Source of the DNA: a virus
DNA length: 64,000 bases
Strand: one strand, 5' to 3'
IMG/VR virus record: IMGVR_UViG_3300008113_000015
Coordinates: 1 to 64,000 of that record
Shown here: in pieces, positions 32,271-41,489 of the stretch
How positions within the stretch are numbered: position 1 is the stretch's first letter
Layout of the letters: each line of letters begins with the position of its first letter
The notes under the pieces: model-generated
Databases searched by the model: none
Told to the model about the DNA's origin: nothing
Seen by the model: the letters and a program-made list of their open reading frames with translations, nothing else
Translations under genes and position numbers: made by a program

Positions 32271-34582
32271 AGCTTGCAGCTCTCACAGTCTTCTTGATCA
32301 TCAAAGTCAATCTCTTCCAACGGTGCGTCTTCTGCTTTTTGTTTTGAACCTGCTTTGTTGATCAAACTGTAGTAGAACGTTTTCAATCCCCAGTAGTGTG
32401 CCTGCATCAAGTTCTTGGCAATCAGGGTTGTGGGAACCTTACGATCTGGGAAGTGTGCAGGATTGTAGAATGTGTTAGTGCTGATTGACTGATCAATGTA
32501 GGCTGCTAACACAGCCGCTGTTTTCAAGTATCCGTCGCAGTCCTTTTGTGCCCACATCTGTTGATATCGATTTTTCAACTTGTGATACTCGGGCACAACT
32601 TGTGTAAGACTGCCTGCTTTAGATTCTTTTACTGAAATCAAGCTCATGGGCATTTCAATACCGTTGGTTGAGTTAATAACCACTGAGCTGGACTCTACTG
32701 GGGCAATAGCCATCAGCGTGGCGTTGCGAACACCATGTCCACGCATTTGAGCACGTAGACCTTCCCAGTTTAGTTCAGGTGTAAAGTCAGCTAACTCGTT
32801 AACACCTTGTGCTCTGCGCTCCCAAGGAAATATACCCTGGCCATAGAATGTGCGATCACTATCTTTGCAACGTCCACGTTCCTTGGCCAGCTCAACTGTG
32901 GATTCTGTGAGATAGTAAGCTTGATGTTCCATCCAGGATTTGACTTCAGCTAAGGCATCTTTCTCGCCATAATTAAATCCGCGCTTGGCGTGCCAGTAAG
33001 CAAGATTCGTAACACCGATACCGAGCGGCTGGATCTCGTCGTTGGATAACTTGCTTTGAATTGAGAGGAAGTCCTGATAGTCAAGGATATTACACAGACT
33101 CCTCTGCAGAATCCTACAAGCCCGGCGCATGTCCTCTGGATTACGGAATGCTCCCCAGTTAATGGACCCAAGTGTACACAGCGCGATGCGACCTTGATCA
33201 TCGTCCAGTCGTTTGAAAGGTTTTGTAGGAAGGAGAATTTCACAGCAAAGGTTACTCTGGTAAATGGTATGATACTCAGGATCAAAAGGACCTTGATTCA
33301 TCACGTTGTCTATGAATACCAAATAGATACGTCCTGTGTCAGTGCGTTCTTTGAGAATACCGCCTTTGAATACTTCTTCAGCTGACATGGTTTTCTTGCG
33401 TAGGTCTTTTCTCTTTTCATAGGCAACATATAGTTCTTCAAAGCGAGTTGTGTTCTTGTAAAATGCTTCATATAAGTCTGGCACTTCATTGGGGTCAAAG
33501 AACGTTATGTTTTCTTTGTTCTTGAATCGTCTCCAGAAGAAAGCTGACAGCACAACCCCATAATCCATATGACGGACTCGGGTTTCTTCTGTTCCTTGGT
33601 TGTTCTTAAGGACAATAAGATCATCAAACTGATGATGCCAAATAGGATAAAAAACAGTAGCACTTGCATTACGAATACCTCCTTGACTGCAACTACGAAG
33701 GTCACCAAACCATTTTTTCAGGAATGGAATCATACCTGTGTGCATTATCTCGCCACCACGAATGGGCGAGCCTAGTGGACGTAGTCGTCCAATCTCTAAA
33801 CCAATGCCAGCACGTTTGCTAGCATACTTGGCCATCATTTCGCCACTAGCAAAAATACTATCGAGATCATCGTCACTGCGGATAAGAACGCAAGAGCTAA
33901 ACTGCTTAGTAGGAGTGCCCAGTCCAGCAAGGACAGGCGTTGCAAGAGTAAAGAGACCGTCTGATGCCGCATTGTAGTATTCTTTGATATAGCGCATACG
34001 AGCTGAGTTCGGTTCTTCTTTATGAAATACAGTAGCGGCCGCCACCATGTAACGAACTTGAGGAGTTTCATAAATTTCCTTTGTTGAACGATTCTTGACC
34101 AGATACTTTTCAATCAGTTGTTCAATGGCCGCATAGCTGTACTGTTCGTCTTTGACATGATCAATCATGTCATTCATACGGCTCCAATCGGCCTCATCGT
34201 ACCATTCTAGGAGCTCGGGAGTGTACAGGCCTGTGGCCACATTACGCTTCACAATCTCATACAAGTGGGGAGGCTCGTAGCTGCCGTAAACGTCTTTGCG
34301 CAACATACTGAGACGTTGTTTCCCTGCTACATATTGGTAATTGGTGTGCCCTACATCTGGATTGGATTCTACGTCAATGAGATCCACAATAGCACGTAAG
34401 GTAATCTCGTCAATTTCTTTGGTGGTAATACCATCATAAAAATGCAACTGAGCTTTAATCTCTACCATGCTTTGACTTACGTCAGCAATGCCCGAGCATA
34501 TTTTAGCAATCTGCGTTTGCCACTTTTCCAAGGCCAAGGGCTCACGCTGGCCACTACGTTTAACGACGGTAATGTTTTTCAT
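32267..34582 (-). CDS. nrdA: ribonucleotide reductase alpha subunit, class I
   Basis: 771 residues. The N-terminal ATP-cone (VVKRSGQREPLALEKW) gives allosteric control; the core includes SSCVLI, the NLCCEI segment and catalytic loop residues; the C terminus DCESCKL is the swinging CxxC that glutaredoxin or thioredoxin reduces. Makes dNDPs for phage DNA synthesis. No ribosome site is seen before ATG; translation is probably coupled to the upstream gene. Confidence 0.96.
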   Translation of the reverse strand: MKNITVVKRSGQREPLALEKWQTQIAKICSGIADVSQSMVEIKAQLHFYDGITTKEIDEITLRAIVDLIDVESNPDVGHTNYQYVAGKQRLSMLRKDVYGSYEPPHLYEIVKRNVATGLYTPELLEWYDEADWSRMNDMIDHVKDEQYSYAAIEQLIEKYLVKNRSTKEIYETPQVRYMVAAATVFHKEEPNSARMRYIKEYYNAASDGLFTLATPVLAGLGTPTKQFSSCVLIRSDDDLDSIFASGEMMAKYASKRAGIGLEIGRLRPLGSPIRGGEIMHTGMIPFLKKWFGDLRSCSQGGIRNASATVFYPIWHHQFDDLIVLKNNQGTEETRVRHMDYGVVLSAFFWRRFKNKENITFFDPNEVPDLYEAFYKNTTRFEELYVAYEKRKDLRKKTMSAEEVFKGGILKERTDTGRIYLVFIDNVMNQGPFDPEYHTIYQSNLCCEILLPTKPFKRLDDDQGRIALCTLGSINWGAFRNPEDMRRACRILQRSLCNILDYQDFLSIQSKLSNDEIQPLGIGVTNLAYWHAKRGFNYGEKDALAEVKSWMEHQAYYLTESTVELAKERGRCKDSDRTFYGQGIFPWERRAQGVNELADFTPELNWEGLRAQMRGHGVRNATLMAIAPVESSSVVINSTNGIEMPMSLISVKESKAGSLTQVVPEYHKLKNRYQQMWAQKDCDGYLKTAAVLAAYIDQSISTNTFYNPAHFPDRKVPTTLIAKNLMQAHYWGLKTFYYSLINKAGSKQKAEDAPLEEIDFDDQEDCESCKL

Positions 34583-34588
34583 TATATG

Positions 34589-35014
34589 TTACTTTATTTC
34601 TATTTTTATTTGTTGCTGACTGATGCAGTGTTGAGTTTTTTTGGAACTCAGGTTGATATTTACGATTTGATCTCGATCCCAATTCAATATATATTTTCCT
34701 TGGTCAAATAGGACTAAATTGTCACTACCCATTTCGATCATTTCAGCGTCTTGCATGTCTGCGCGATCTAACAGAACTATAGTATACATGATTCCTAGCC
34801 CGCGAGCAAGTCCACAGTAAATGTTGTCATCCAATAACTGCCATGGGTCAGGCCAACTATTTCGTTCATCCCAGTGTAAATGATAAGGAGTCCAAGGTGT
34901 GTCAAACCACCATGCATTGATGGTCTGCAGAGCCAATTCAGGCTCTAATACCAAACACTGTCGGCGAAGATTGGACCAACTTTCAAGTCGGTCCGCAAAG
35001 GTGCGTGGCCACAT
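34589..35014 (-). CDS. conserved aquatic-phage protein
   Basis: 141 residues. MWPRTFADRLESWSNLR, INAWWFDTPWTPYHLHWDE and WPDPWQLLDDNIYCGLARGL are well-ordered motifs of a family in T4-like aquatic phages. A single Cys followed by helical residues and an upstream His recall transglutaminase/NlpC-type folds, but no activity can be claimed. Starts in a TAATG overlap with the tailspike gene. Confidence 0.65.
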   Translation of the reverse strand: MWPRTFADRLESWSNLRRQCLVLEPELALQTINAWWFDTPWTPYHLHWDERNSWPDPWQLLDDNIYCGLARGLGIMYTIVLLDRADMQDAEMIEMGSDNLVLFDQGKYILNWDRDQIVNINLSSKKTQHCISQQQIKIEIK

Positions 35015-36813
35015 TAGGCTAAATGAGTGATACTGTAGTCTATAGTACCGGCAGAACCGGTGGAAGATGAGCTATACGCCACTGTGATATCTCCGCCTGG
35101 AGCAGCTTCAGTGGCGGTTAATGTAACACCAGTAGATGCGTTTTCTGTATAGCTGTCGGTGTAAGAGAATGACCCAGTGGCCGCGCTGACTGCGGTCAGC
35201 GTTCCGGTGCGTACTGTGGTTCCACGAATGATAGTATAATCCATCTTGAATGCCTTAAACACCGCGGTGTCTATCAAAAACAACGGACCTGAATTGTTGT
35301 CGCTGATGATAGAGTGTACACCTGTGGTGCGGGTGTACTTACCTAGCTGCATCTCAGTGGCTATAGTATCGTCACTGACTCCACTTACTGTAAAAGAAAC
35401 CCCACGTATGTTCATGCCCAACGCAATGCTGGTTGAATCGTTTAATGCAATACGTGGATATGTAGCACTTTCTGACGTGGTGCGCTCGAACATGTCACCG
35501 ACGCTGATATTGTTGTTGGCATCAATGTCTATTACAGGAGTTTGTGCAACTGTGTTGATGTGATTACCAACGTTTAAAAATGTGTTGTAACCAGTGGCAT
35601 TGAGTTTGACTCCTTGAATCACAATGCCTTCAGCATAGACATTGTCAAATATGTTATTCAGAATTCTAAATCCAATAGGACCGCCGTCTACTGGAGTCAA
35701 GCTACCTAGAACAATGCCCTGAGTAAGTGAATCAAAATAGCTGTTGCTCACTGTCACTGCCTGTACCTGTTGGTCTGTGTTGAAACCATAGGTACAGCCT
35801 GAAAACTTGCAGTCATCAAAAATCACCTGACGAGTTATCAACGCCGAGGTGCTGGCAAATTTCACTGCCGACAAGTCATCAAAGGTGGTGTTGCCATCGT
35901 TGGTGGTAAACGGTCCATCAAACGTACACTCTTTGAAACTGATTTGTTCAGCTCTTTCTACCAACAAAATGTTATGACTGCGAGCAGAGTCATTGCCAAA
36001 GTTGACTGTTTTCCAGGCCATACTTTGTACTTCTACATTTTCAGGACGTGTGGCGCTGTTGCTGAGAATATTGCTGCCAGTCTGTTGCAAACTGTCAGCG
36101 GTACGTACCACATACTCGGGCAAATCTTCTTCTACCCAGTAAGTGGTATTTGTTGGCAGAATAGCAGCACCAATGCTGTCCTCAACAGGTACAGCACTCA
36201 GCGAGCGATAGTAACGATCGTTGGTGGCATAATAGACCAGTACTCCTTGGGCATAAGGGGTGAAAGAAACCCAAGGATTAGACTGAAACAAAATAATACT
36301 AGAGTCTGATCCTTCGCCATATAGTCTGGCATGCGGGGGTATTAAAATTGTGTCAGTGATCAAATAAGTGCCAGCTGGGAAAAACAAACTGCGACGAATT
36401 TGAGGGTTGTTTTGTCGGCAATACAACTGAAACAGTGCACGATTGATTGCCGCTGTGTCATCAGTTACACCATCGCCTGTGGCACCAAAATCTTTGACAC
36501 TGGCAAACTGATCCAACCAATTCTGTAGACTCTGAGTTACAGGACTACCTGAAGTAGCACCTGTTTGTACTGCATAACCTGTGGCTTCTAGACCACTGTA
36601 GGTGTAAGCACCGCTCAACGCTAATACGTCTGAAAATTCTGTGAGGATTTCAGTGTTGCCTACTACTGGAGCACCTTCGGCTAATTCTCCGTTGCCGATG
36701 AAAAGTCTGCGCTGATCTACTGCCCAGCCAAATTCAGCGCCGGCTAGCGGCTGGGGAAGGTCATCTAATATGCCCTTGCGTTGGGTAATGCGTGAAATCT
36801 GTAAAATAGCCAC
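35014..36813 (-). CDS. tailspike-like protein with pectate-lyase beta-helix
   Basis: 599 residues; GTG start at 36813. The N-terminal module (LQISRITQRKGILDDLPQPL, GAEFGWAVDQRRLFIGNG) is a virion-attachment module typical of aquatic myoviruses. DFGATGDGVTDDTAAIN and FFPAGTYLITDTILI are the pectate-lyase superfamily (right-handed beta-helix) signature. Probably degrades or binds host surface polysaccharide. CTAAATA late box at 36838-36844. Confidence 0.82.
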   Translation of the reverse strand: MAILQISRITQRKGILDDLPQPLAGAEFGWAVDQRRLFIGNGELAEGAPVVGNTEILTEFSDVLALSGAYTYSGLEATGYAVQTGATSGSPVTQSLQNWLDQFASVKDFGATGDGVTDDTAAINRALFQLYCRQNNPQIRRSLFFPAGTYLITDTILIPPHARLYGEGSDSSIILFQSNPWVSFTPYAQGVLVYYATNDRYYRSLSAVPVEDSIGAAILPTNTTYWVEEDLPEYVVRTADSLQQTGSNILSNSATRPENVEVQSMAWKTVNFGNDSARSHNILLVERAEQISFKECTFDGPFTTNDGNTTFDDLSAVKFASTSALITRQVIFDDCKFSGCTYGFNTDQQVQAVTVSNSYFDSLTQGIVLGSLTPVDGGPIGFRILNNIFDNVYAEGIVIQGVKLNATGYNTFLNVGNHINTVAQTPVIDIDANNNISVGDMFERTTSESATYPRIALNDSTSIALGMNIRGVSFTVSGVSDDTIATEMQLGKYTRTTGVHSIISDNNSGPLFLIDTAVFKAFKMDYTIIRGTTVRTGTLTAVSAATGSFSYTDSYTENASTGVTLTATEAAPGGDITVAYSSSSTGSAGTIDYSITHLA

Positions 36814-36832
36814 AGTGATAATCCTTGATCTA

Positions 36833-37549
36833 TCACATATTTAGCAAATAGTACTGTTCAACTCTGCGCCACCATTCTGAACGATATTTTTCAAATTCTG
36901 CGCCTTCTAACACAAACTCTTGATACTGCGGTTTTCCCACAATGTTGTGGTCCTTGTCAAGATCTGGTTTGACGCACATTAAAACTACGCCTTTTTTGAT
37001 ACGTGTACCATGTAGTTCGTTGTGCGCTTCTGCATAGGCTGCCAACTGCATGAAATAATCTTCAATCCATTCTCGCCGTTTGGGCTTGTTGGTCTGTTTG
37101 TAGTCTAAAATACTTTCGTCATTTAGATGTATACCTGCACCGTCTGTGGTACCTGCGTAAATTCCCGGGAAATACAACGGAACTTCAATGCCCCAAAATT
37201 CATTAACATTTATCAATCCTTTGTTGACAACTTCTTCGGCCATGACATGACTGGGCCAACTAAAGGGATTTGATCCACGCGGAGGCATGGCACCGTCTTT
37301 GATGTACTTTTCTAGATAGGTGTGCATGCGTGTGCCACGGTTGGCAGCTTCGGTGGTAATTTGCTGTGCCTTTTCGTAGCCTACACTTTTACGCCAACGC
37401 TCTAGAATTTGTTTCTTTTCTTCAGACTTGGTTTTGTCTAGTATGGTGGTCACTGAGGGCAGATTTTTGCCATCTGGTGTGGCATAAAAACGTTTGCCTT
37501 CAACAACGACTCGTGGAATGGGTTTGTAGTCAAATTTAGGATTGTACAT
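36833..37549 (-). CDS. PD-(D/E)XK nuclease (phage exonuclease)
   Basis: 238 residues from ATG 37549 (a TTG three codons upstream is possible). The core nuclease motif is GTTDGAGIH followed by SILDYKQTN, matching D-x(n)-(D/E)-x-K with Asp in place of Glu. RecB/Cas4-like nuclease genes are common near replication genes in T4-like aquatic phages. Overlaps the radical SAM gene upstream by 14 bases. Confidence 0.8.
   Translation of the reverse strand: MYNPKFDYKPIPRVVVEGKRFYATPDGKNLPSVTTILDKTKSEEKKQILERWRKSVGYEKAQQITTEAANRGTRMHTYLEKYIKDGAMPPRGSNPFSWPSHVMAEEVVNKGLINVNEFWGIEVPLYFPGIYAGTTDGAGIHLNDESILDYKQTNKPKRREWIEDYFMQLAAYAEAHNELHGTRIKKGVVLMCVKPDLDKDHNIVGKPQYQEFVLEGAEFEKYRSEWWRRVEQYYLLNM
36838..36844 (-). 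promoter_or_regulatory. candidate late promoter CTAAATA for tailspike
   Basis: CTAAATA on the minus strand 25 bases before the GTG start; same motif precedes other virion genes at 42412, 44051 and 46957. Confidence 0.5.
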
Positions 37550-38918
37550 TGGGAACAAAAATCATGGATTGGTGTAAACTAACGCCTGTGTCAATTTTAT
37601 TGCAAATTGTTGCAAACTGTTCTTGATCAGATTCATTTAGTACATTATACAATCTTTGATTGTACTTTGTAAAGTCCATTTTTGTTTTTTGATCAAAATA
37701 TGCGGTATGATTAAGATATTTTTTCCAGAGTTGATCATTGTCAGGTGCTGTATCTAGTTCGCCAATGGTAGTCACAATAAAATTATAAATGCCGCGCATT
37801 TGATCTGGCCATTGTTTGAAAATTCTATGATCTAAACACTGTTGTAGCTTTTTGGCCAATTCAGGTCTATACCGTTGTGGCAGGGCCTGTACATCAAGAT
37901 GTTCAGTCTGATCTACTAAATTGGCAGCATAATTATGAAATACAAAACCACGCTGTTCGTACCAGTTGCACCAGTAATTCAACCAGTCATCAATGTAGAA
38001 TATGTTGTTGAGACTAAACACAGGACTCACTGCACATTTCCAAATGGGACGCATTACCTTGCGACCCTTTACAATGGTCATTTGATTTTTGTAACTGATC
38101 AAGGTATCTAGATTTCGTTCAATTTTTTCAAATCGTGCAGGCCAACGAATGTAGCTGTAGTTTTCTCCCACCGAGTCTATGCTGAGCAGAATATCCACAC
38201 TTTTGAAACGGCTTAACAATTCCATTAGTTCATCTCTGGGGTTCACTGTCATGGCAGTAGTCAGTCTGAGATTGATTTTTTCAGCGATGCCTTGCTCGCA
38301 CATCCAACTCAATAACTTGGTCATGCCCGGCTGAATCAGTGTTTCGCCACCAATGAAATGCACAAAAAAATGTTGATACCTGTTGTGTTTTTGCATGATA
38401 GCATTGGTTATAAAATCCCAATGCTGCTCGCTGTCGCTGATGTCAGTTTCAAAAAATTCATTGACTACGTTGTTGGTAATTCTAGCAAAGGTACTGCTTT
38501 CAAAAGGACTACAACTACGACAACTGAGATTACACAAATTACTGAATTTGATTCTAACTTCGAACTCTGCTACCTGTTTGCTCTTGATAAAATGTCCCAG
38601 CCGATCCTGCGGCATTTCAACAAAGCTGCGCAGTCGTTCACTTTGTCCACCATTGGTTTCTTCTTTAAGACAGTGCCTGCAAGCATCGGGCCATTGACCC
38701 TGTGCTTGTTGTTGCTTAATTTCAACAAAAGGATCTGAACCTTTGCTGGGCACAAACAATGCCGCATCTAGATTGCAACAGCAGGTCTGAAATATTTGAT
38801 TTTTTGAAAACTCGCTGTGACGAATGTCAAGTGTGACATAGGGTGCTGGGCACAGTGCAGGATGTTCTTGCGCCCAGGCCATGCGTTTGTGCAAGGCCTG
38901 TTGAATGATATCACTCAT
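37536..38918 (-). CDS. radical SAM protein 2
   Basis: 460 residues. CNLSCRSC (C129, C133, C136) is the cluster motif; FIGGETLIQPGM follows. The N-terminal region holds more cysteines (CCC at 46-48, CRHC at 80-83) that may bind an auxiliary cluster. Substrate unknown. It overlaps the IscA gene upstream by ATGA, placing it in the Fe-S operon. Confidence 0.85.
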   Translation of the reverse strand: MSDIIQQALHKRMAWAQEHPALCPAPYVTLDIRHSEFSKNQIFQTCCCNLDAALFVPSKGSDPFVEIKQQQAQGQWPDACRHCLKEETNGGQSERLRSFVEMPQDRLGHFIKSKQVAEFEVRIKFSNLCNLSCRSCSPFESSTFARITNNVVNEFFETDISDSEQHWDFITNAIMQKHNRYQHFFVHFIGGETLIQPGMTKLLSWMCEQGIAEKINLRLTTAMTVNPRDELMELLSRFKSVDILLSIDSVGENYSYIRWPARFEKIERNLDTLISYKNQMTIVKGRKVMRPIWKCAVSPVFSLNNIFYIDDWLNYWCNWYEQRGFVFHNYAANLVDQTEHLDVQALPQRYRPELAKKLQQCLDHRIFKQWPDQMRGIYNFIVTTIGELDTAPDNDQLWKKYLNHTAYFDQKTKMDFTKYNQRLYNVLNESDQEQFATICNKIDTGVSLHQSMIFVPNVQS

Positions 38919-39235
38919 ACCCTAAAACTTTCCCCACAACCGCAGCGGTCACGCTCATTGGGATTTCGAAATTCAAATCCTTCGTTCAGTCCGTTGCGCA
39001 CAAAATCAATTTCTGTGCCTTGTACATAAGCACAACTTTTTGGATCTATAAAAACTTTGCAGTCAAGACATTCAACACACTGATCTTCAGGCGCTGGAGA
39101 ATCCACATACTCTAGCACATAGGCCAGTCCTGAGCACCCAGTGGTTTTTACACCAATCCGAACACCAACTCCGTGTCCTCTTCGGTTCAATGTTTGTTGT
39201 ATCTTACGAGCAGCTAAGGGAGTTATTGTTATCAT
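38915..39235 (-). CDS. iscA: IscA/HesB-type Fe-S carrier
   Basis: 106 residues from ATG 39235. The three ligand cysteines are in place: C34 (TGCSGLAY), C98 and C100 (CGCGESF). The protein has an extra CVECLDC segment (C53, C56, C59) where bacterial IscA has none, perhaps a further metal site. Delivers clusters to target enzymes. Flanked by two radical SAM genes. Confidence 0.92.
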   Translation of the reverse strand: MITITPLAARKIQQTLNRRGHGVGVRIGVKTTGCSGLAYVLEYVDSPAPEDQCVECLDCKVFIDPKSCAYVQGTEIDFVRNGLNEGFEFRNPNERDRCGCGESFRV

Positions 39236-40223
39236 CTTTTGTACACCATCTTTTGCACACTGTCGGTTGCTTGTCAGTATTCCAAGATTCAACCAAGCGG
39301 TCAAACCAGGCAATAGCCGACTCTACCCCCACTGTAGGGCCATGGTTGCCATGTACATACTCACGTAATTCTGTGTTCCAGACCTGTAGAGCATTATGGT
39401 TGTGATACTGTTGAGGGTTGTGCCCTGTCCAACAACAGGGATACACATATCCATCAGATGCCACATAAACACTGCGTTCACGCACAGCCCAACAGTCAAT
39501 GTTCACTTTTTTGCTGTCTGTGTATTTTGGCATTTCAGTAACCACTTTGACAATTTGATCTTGTATAAATTGATCGTTGACTTGGTCAGGATATTGCCAG
39601 TCAGTTCGTATTGAAAAAATTTTGTTTCCTTTGCGATCGTAACTGGGACCGTTGTTTCGATCTGTTTCGCGTTCTTCTAGCCACATAAATCCTAGGTCCT
39701 TGGCCATTTGATACATTTCAGGTAATTGTGGTCGATTGTGATCAAACACATTGGCCATCCATATTGCCTGACCGCCTGCATCAATAAAAGTTTTAGCATT
39801 GCGTATCACGTTTTCAAACACAGTGTCTTGACGATATAAACTGTGAGTGTCTGACAGACCATCAATGCCAAATATACCAAATACTCTGAGCTTGGCCAAT
39901 CCTCTCCAGAATTCTTTGTCTCGGGCGCCACCGTTGGTGTGCACTCTTATGCTCATGTCCGGGTTGGCCTGTCTCATGTAGGCAATGATATCCAGGGTTT
40001 CTGGATTCATTATTGCGTCGCCAAAGTTACCATTGATGATAGCAATGTGAACCCTACTGAGTCGGGTCAGCGAAAATATTTTTTTAAAATCTTCAAGGCT
40101 GAGATTGGTCTCAGTGTATCCCATGTTATAAGGATATCCTAAAAAATTTCTAGGACAGAAAGAGCATCTAGCGTTACAAAGTGAGCTTAACTCTAGATGC
40201 AAATGATTGATTTCATATTGCAT
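39204..40223 (-). CDS. radical SAM protein 3 with SPASM domain
   Basis: 339 residues. CNARCSFC (C16, C20, C23) near the N terminus, then a C-terminal SPASM region with CWAVRE, YPCCWTGH and CKRWC cysteines for auxiliary clusters. SPASM enzymes often modify peptides. GIDGLSDTHSLYR is the usual strand after the barrel. Overlaps iscA by 32 bases and lies about ten bases after iscU. Confidence 0.88.
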   Translation of the reverse strand: MQYEINHLHLELSSLCNARCSFCPRNFLGYPYNMGYTETNLSLEDFKKIFSLTRLSRVHIAIINGNFGDAIMNPETLDIIAYMRQANPDMSIRVHTNGGARDKEFWRGLAKLRVFGIFGIDGLSDTHSLYRQDTVFENVIRNAKTFIDAGGQAIWMANVFDHNRPQLPEMYQMAKDLGFMWLEERETDRNNGPSYDRKGNKIFSIRTDWQYPDQVNDQFIQDQIVKVVTEMPKYTDSKKVNIDCWAVRERSVYVASDGYVYPCCWTGHNPQQYHNHNALQVWNTELREYVHGNHGPTVGVESAIAWFDRLVESWNTDKQPTVCKRWCTKDDNNNSLSCS

Positions 40224-40233
40224 CCCATACTTA

Positions 40234-40623
40234 TCAAGCCAGTTTGGCCTGTGCTCGTTGTTTGTAGTTTTCTACTGCCGCTTTGATGGCATCTTCTGCA
40301 AGTATTGAACAGTGAATTTTAACAGGGGGGAGGGCAAGCTCATCAGCAATCTCGCTATTTTTAATCGCTGCCGCTTCGTCAAGTGTGCGTCCTTTGACCC
40401 ATTCAGTAACCAGCGAACTCGACGCAATCGCTGAGCCACAACCATACGTTTTAAATCTTGCATCTGTGATTACTCCGTCTTTTACTTTTATTTGTAACTT
40501 CATCACATCACCGCAGGCAGGTGCTCCTACCATGCCAGTACCTACGTCTTCGTCGCTCTTGTCAAACGATCCCACATTGCGTGGATTTTCGTAATGGTCT
40601 ACAACTTGATTGGAATATGCCAT
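40234..40623 (-). CDS. iscU: IscU Fe-S scaffold protein
   Basis: 129 residues, full length. Cluster cysteines C37 (GAPACGDV), C62 (YGCGSAIA) and C105 (KIHCSILA) are present. LPPVK (98-102) is the HscA chaperone-binding site, so it could use host HscA/HscB. No IscS is seen; sulfur must come from the host desulfurase. First of the iscU-radical SAM-iscA-radical SAM run. Confidence 0.95.
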   Translation of the reverse strand: MAYSNQVVDHYENPRNVGSFDKSDEDVGTGMVGAPACGDVMKLQIKVKDGVITDARFKTYGCGSAIASSSLVTEWVKGRTLDEAAAIKNSEIADELALPPVKIHCSILAEDAIKAAVENYKQRAQAKLA

Positions 40624-40635
40624 ATAGAATTCTGA

Positions 40636-41055
40636 TCAATCAAAAGTTTGGCTAAACAATCTACCACGATATCTAAAAGTCACTGTTTCGCCTCGTTGTG
40701 TCACAACAGGTACAGACTCACACACAGTTCGGTGACTGATTCCGCCAGGATGAGAGTCTCCACGACCGGCTTGATACCCTACTACCCCGCCTACCACAGT
40801 GGCTATATCGCGTCCAGAGCCGCCGCCAATCTGGTTGCCAATTGCGGCACCAGCAATGGCTCCCAACACACCACCTGCGGCATTGCCCGATGAGTATGGA
40901 GTTTGCACAGCAATCTCGCGGCATTGTTGTTGATATGTAGTGATCATGCGTGGTTCAACACGCACAATTTCTGCGGTACCATAACTGTTGTATTGGGCCA
41001 TGGCCAATGGGGCAGCGGCTGCAAATAGAGTAAACAAAATTGCCAAACGGGTCAT
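40636..41055 (-). CDS. glycine-zipper outer-membrane-like protein
   Basis: 139 residues with a signal peptide (ILFTLFAAAAPLAMAQ). The middle is a glycine zipper (GGVLGAIAGAAIGNQIGGGS, VVGGVVGYQAGRG) as in the SlyB/17-kDa surface antigen family, but the lipobox cysteine is absent. Two cysteines later. Own promoter at 41082-41110. May act on the host envelope. Confidence 0.75.
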   Translation of the reverse strand: MTRLAILFTLFAAAAPLAMAQYNSYGTAEIVRVEPRMITTYQQQCREIAVQTPYSSGNAAGGVLGAIAGAAIGNQIGGGSGRDIATVVGGVVGYQAGRGDSHPGGISHRTVCESVPVVTQRGETVTFRYRGRLFSQTFD

Positions 41056-41081
41056 ACAGTTCTCCAGAAGTTAGTGTACAT

Positions 41082-41110
41082 ACTATACACTATTTAACAT
41101 TTTGTGTCAA
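41082..41110 (-). promoter_or_regulatory. sigma70-type promoter of the glycine-zipper gene
   Basis: Minus strand TTGACA, 17 bp, TATAGT. A TTAAATAG sequence falls within the spacer, which might allow late use too. Confidence 0.75.
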
Positions 41111-41129
41111 CGTTAGTTGACCAATTTGA

Positions 41130-41489
41130 TTAGACGCTGCGGTCTCGATTCATTGCCGATTTGGCCGCACTGGCCACAATGTCCTGTGCCTTGTTTACAG
41201 GCATTGTAACAGGTTCAGGTTGTCCAGCGCCTTTGAATATAATTTCATCAGAATTGGGCTGCATTGGTTCTAGTACTGAACTCAATGGAGGCTGTCCAAC
41301 AATTTCTTCTATGTTATAAGGAGTTATGTTAATGTCTAAACTTTGTGCCAAGCTAATAAAAGCGTCTTTGCTGATTTGTCCACGAGAGTTGGTGTCCCTG
41401 GCACGACCGGCCAGGAACTGTACCAGACCCAATAATTCATCTGGTCGCGGTGTGCTGGCCTCAGCACCGGCAAACTCTCTAAGTCGCAT
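41130..41489 (-). CDS. putative internal or core protein with targeting-like N terminus
   Basis: 119 residues, starting MRLREFAGAEASTPRPDELL, which resembles T4 capsid-targeting peptides (possible cut after GAE). Remainder is polar with no recognised domain. TAATG overlap with the Ala-rich protein upstream. Assigned to the head-interior set by N terminus and context only. Confidence 0.5.
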   Translation of the reverse strand: MRLREFAGAEASTPRPDELLGLVQFLAGRARDTNSRGQISKDAFISLAQSLDINITPYNIEEIVGQPPLSSVLEPMQPNSDEIIFKGAGQPEPVTMPVNKAQDIVASAAKSAMNRDRSV

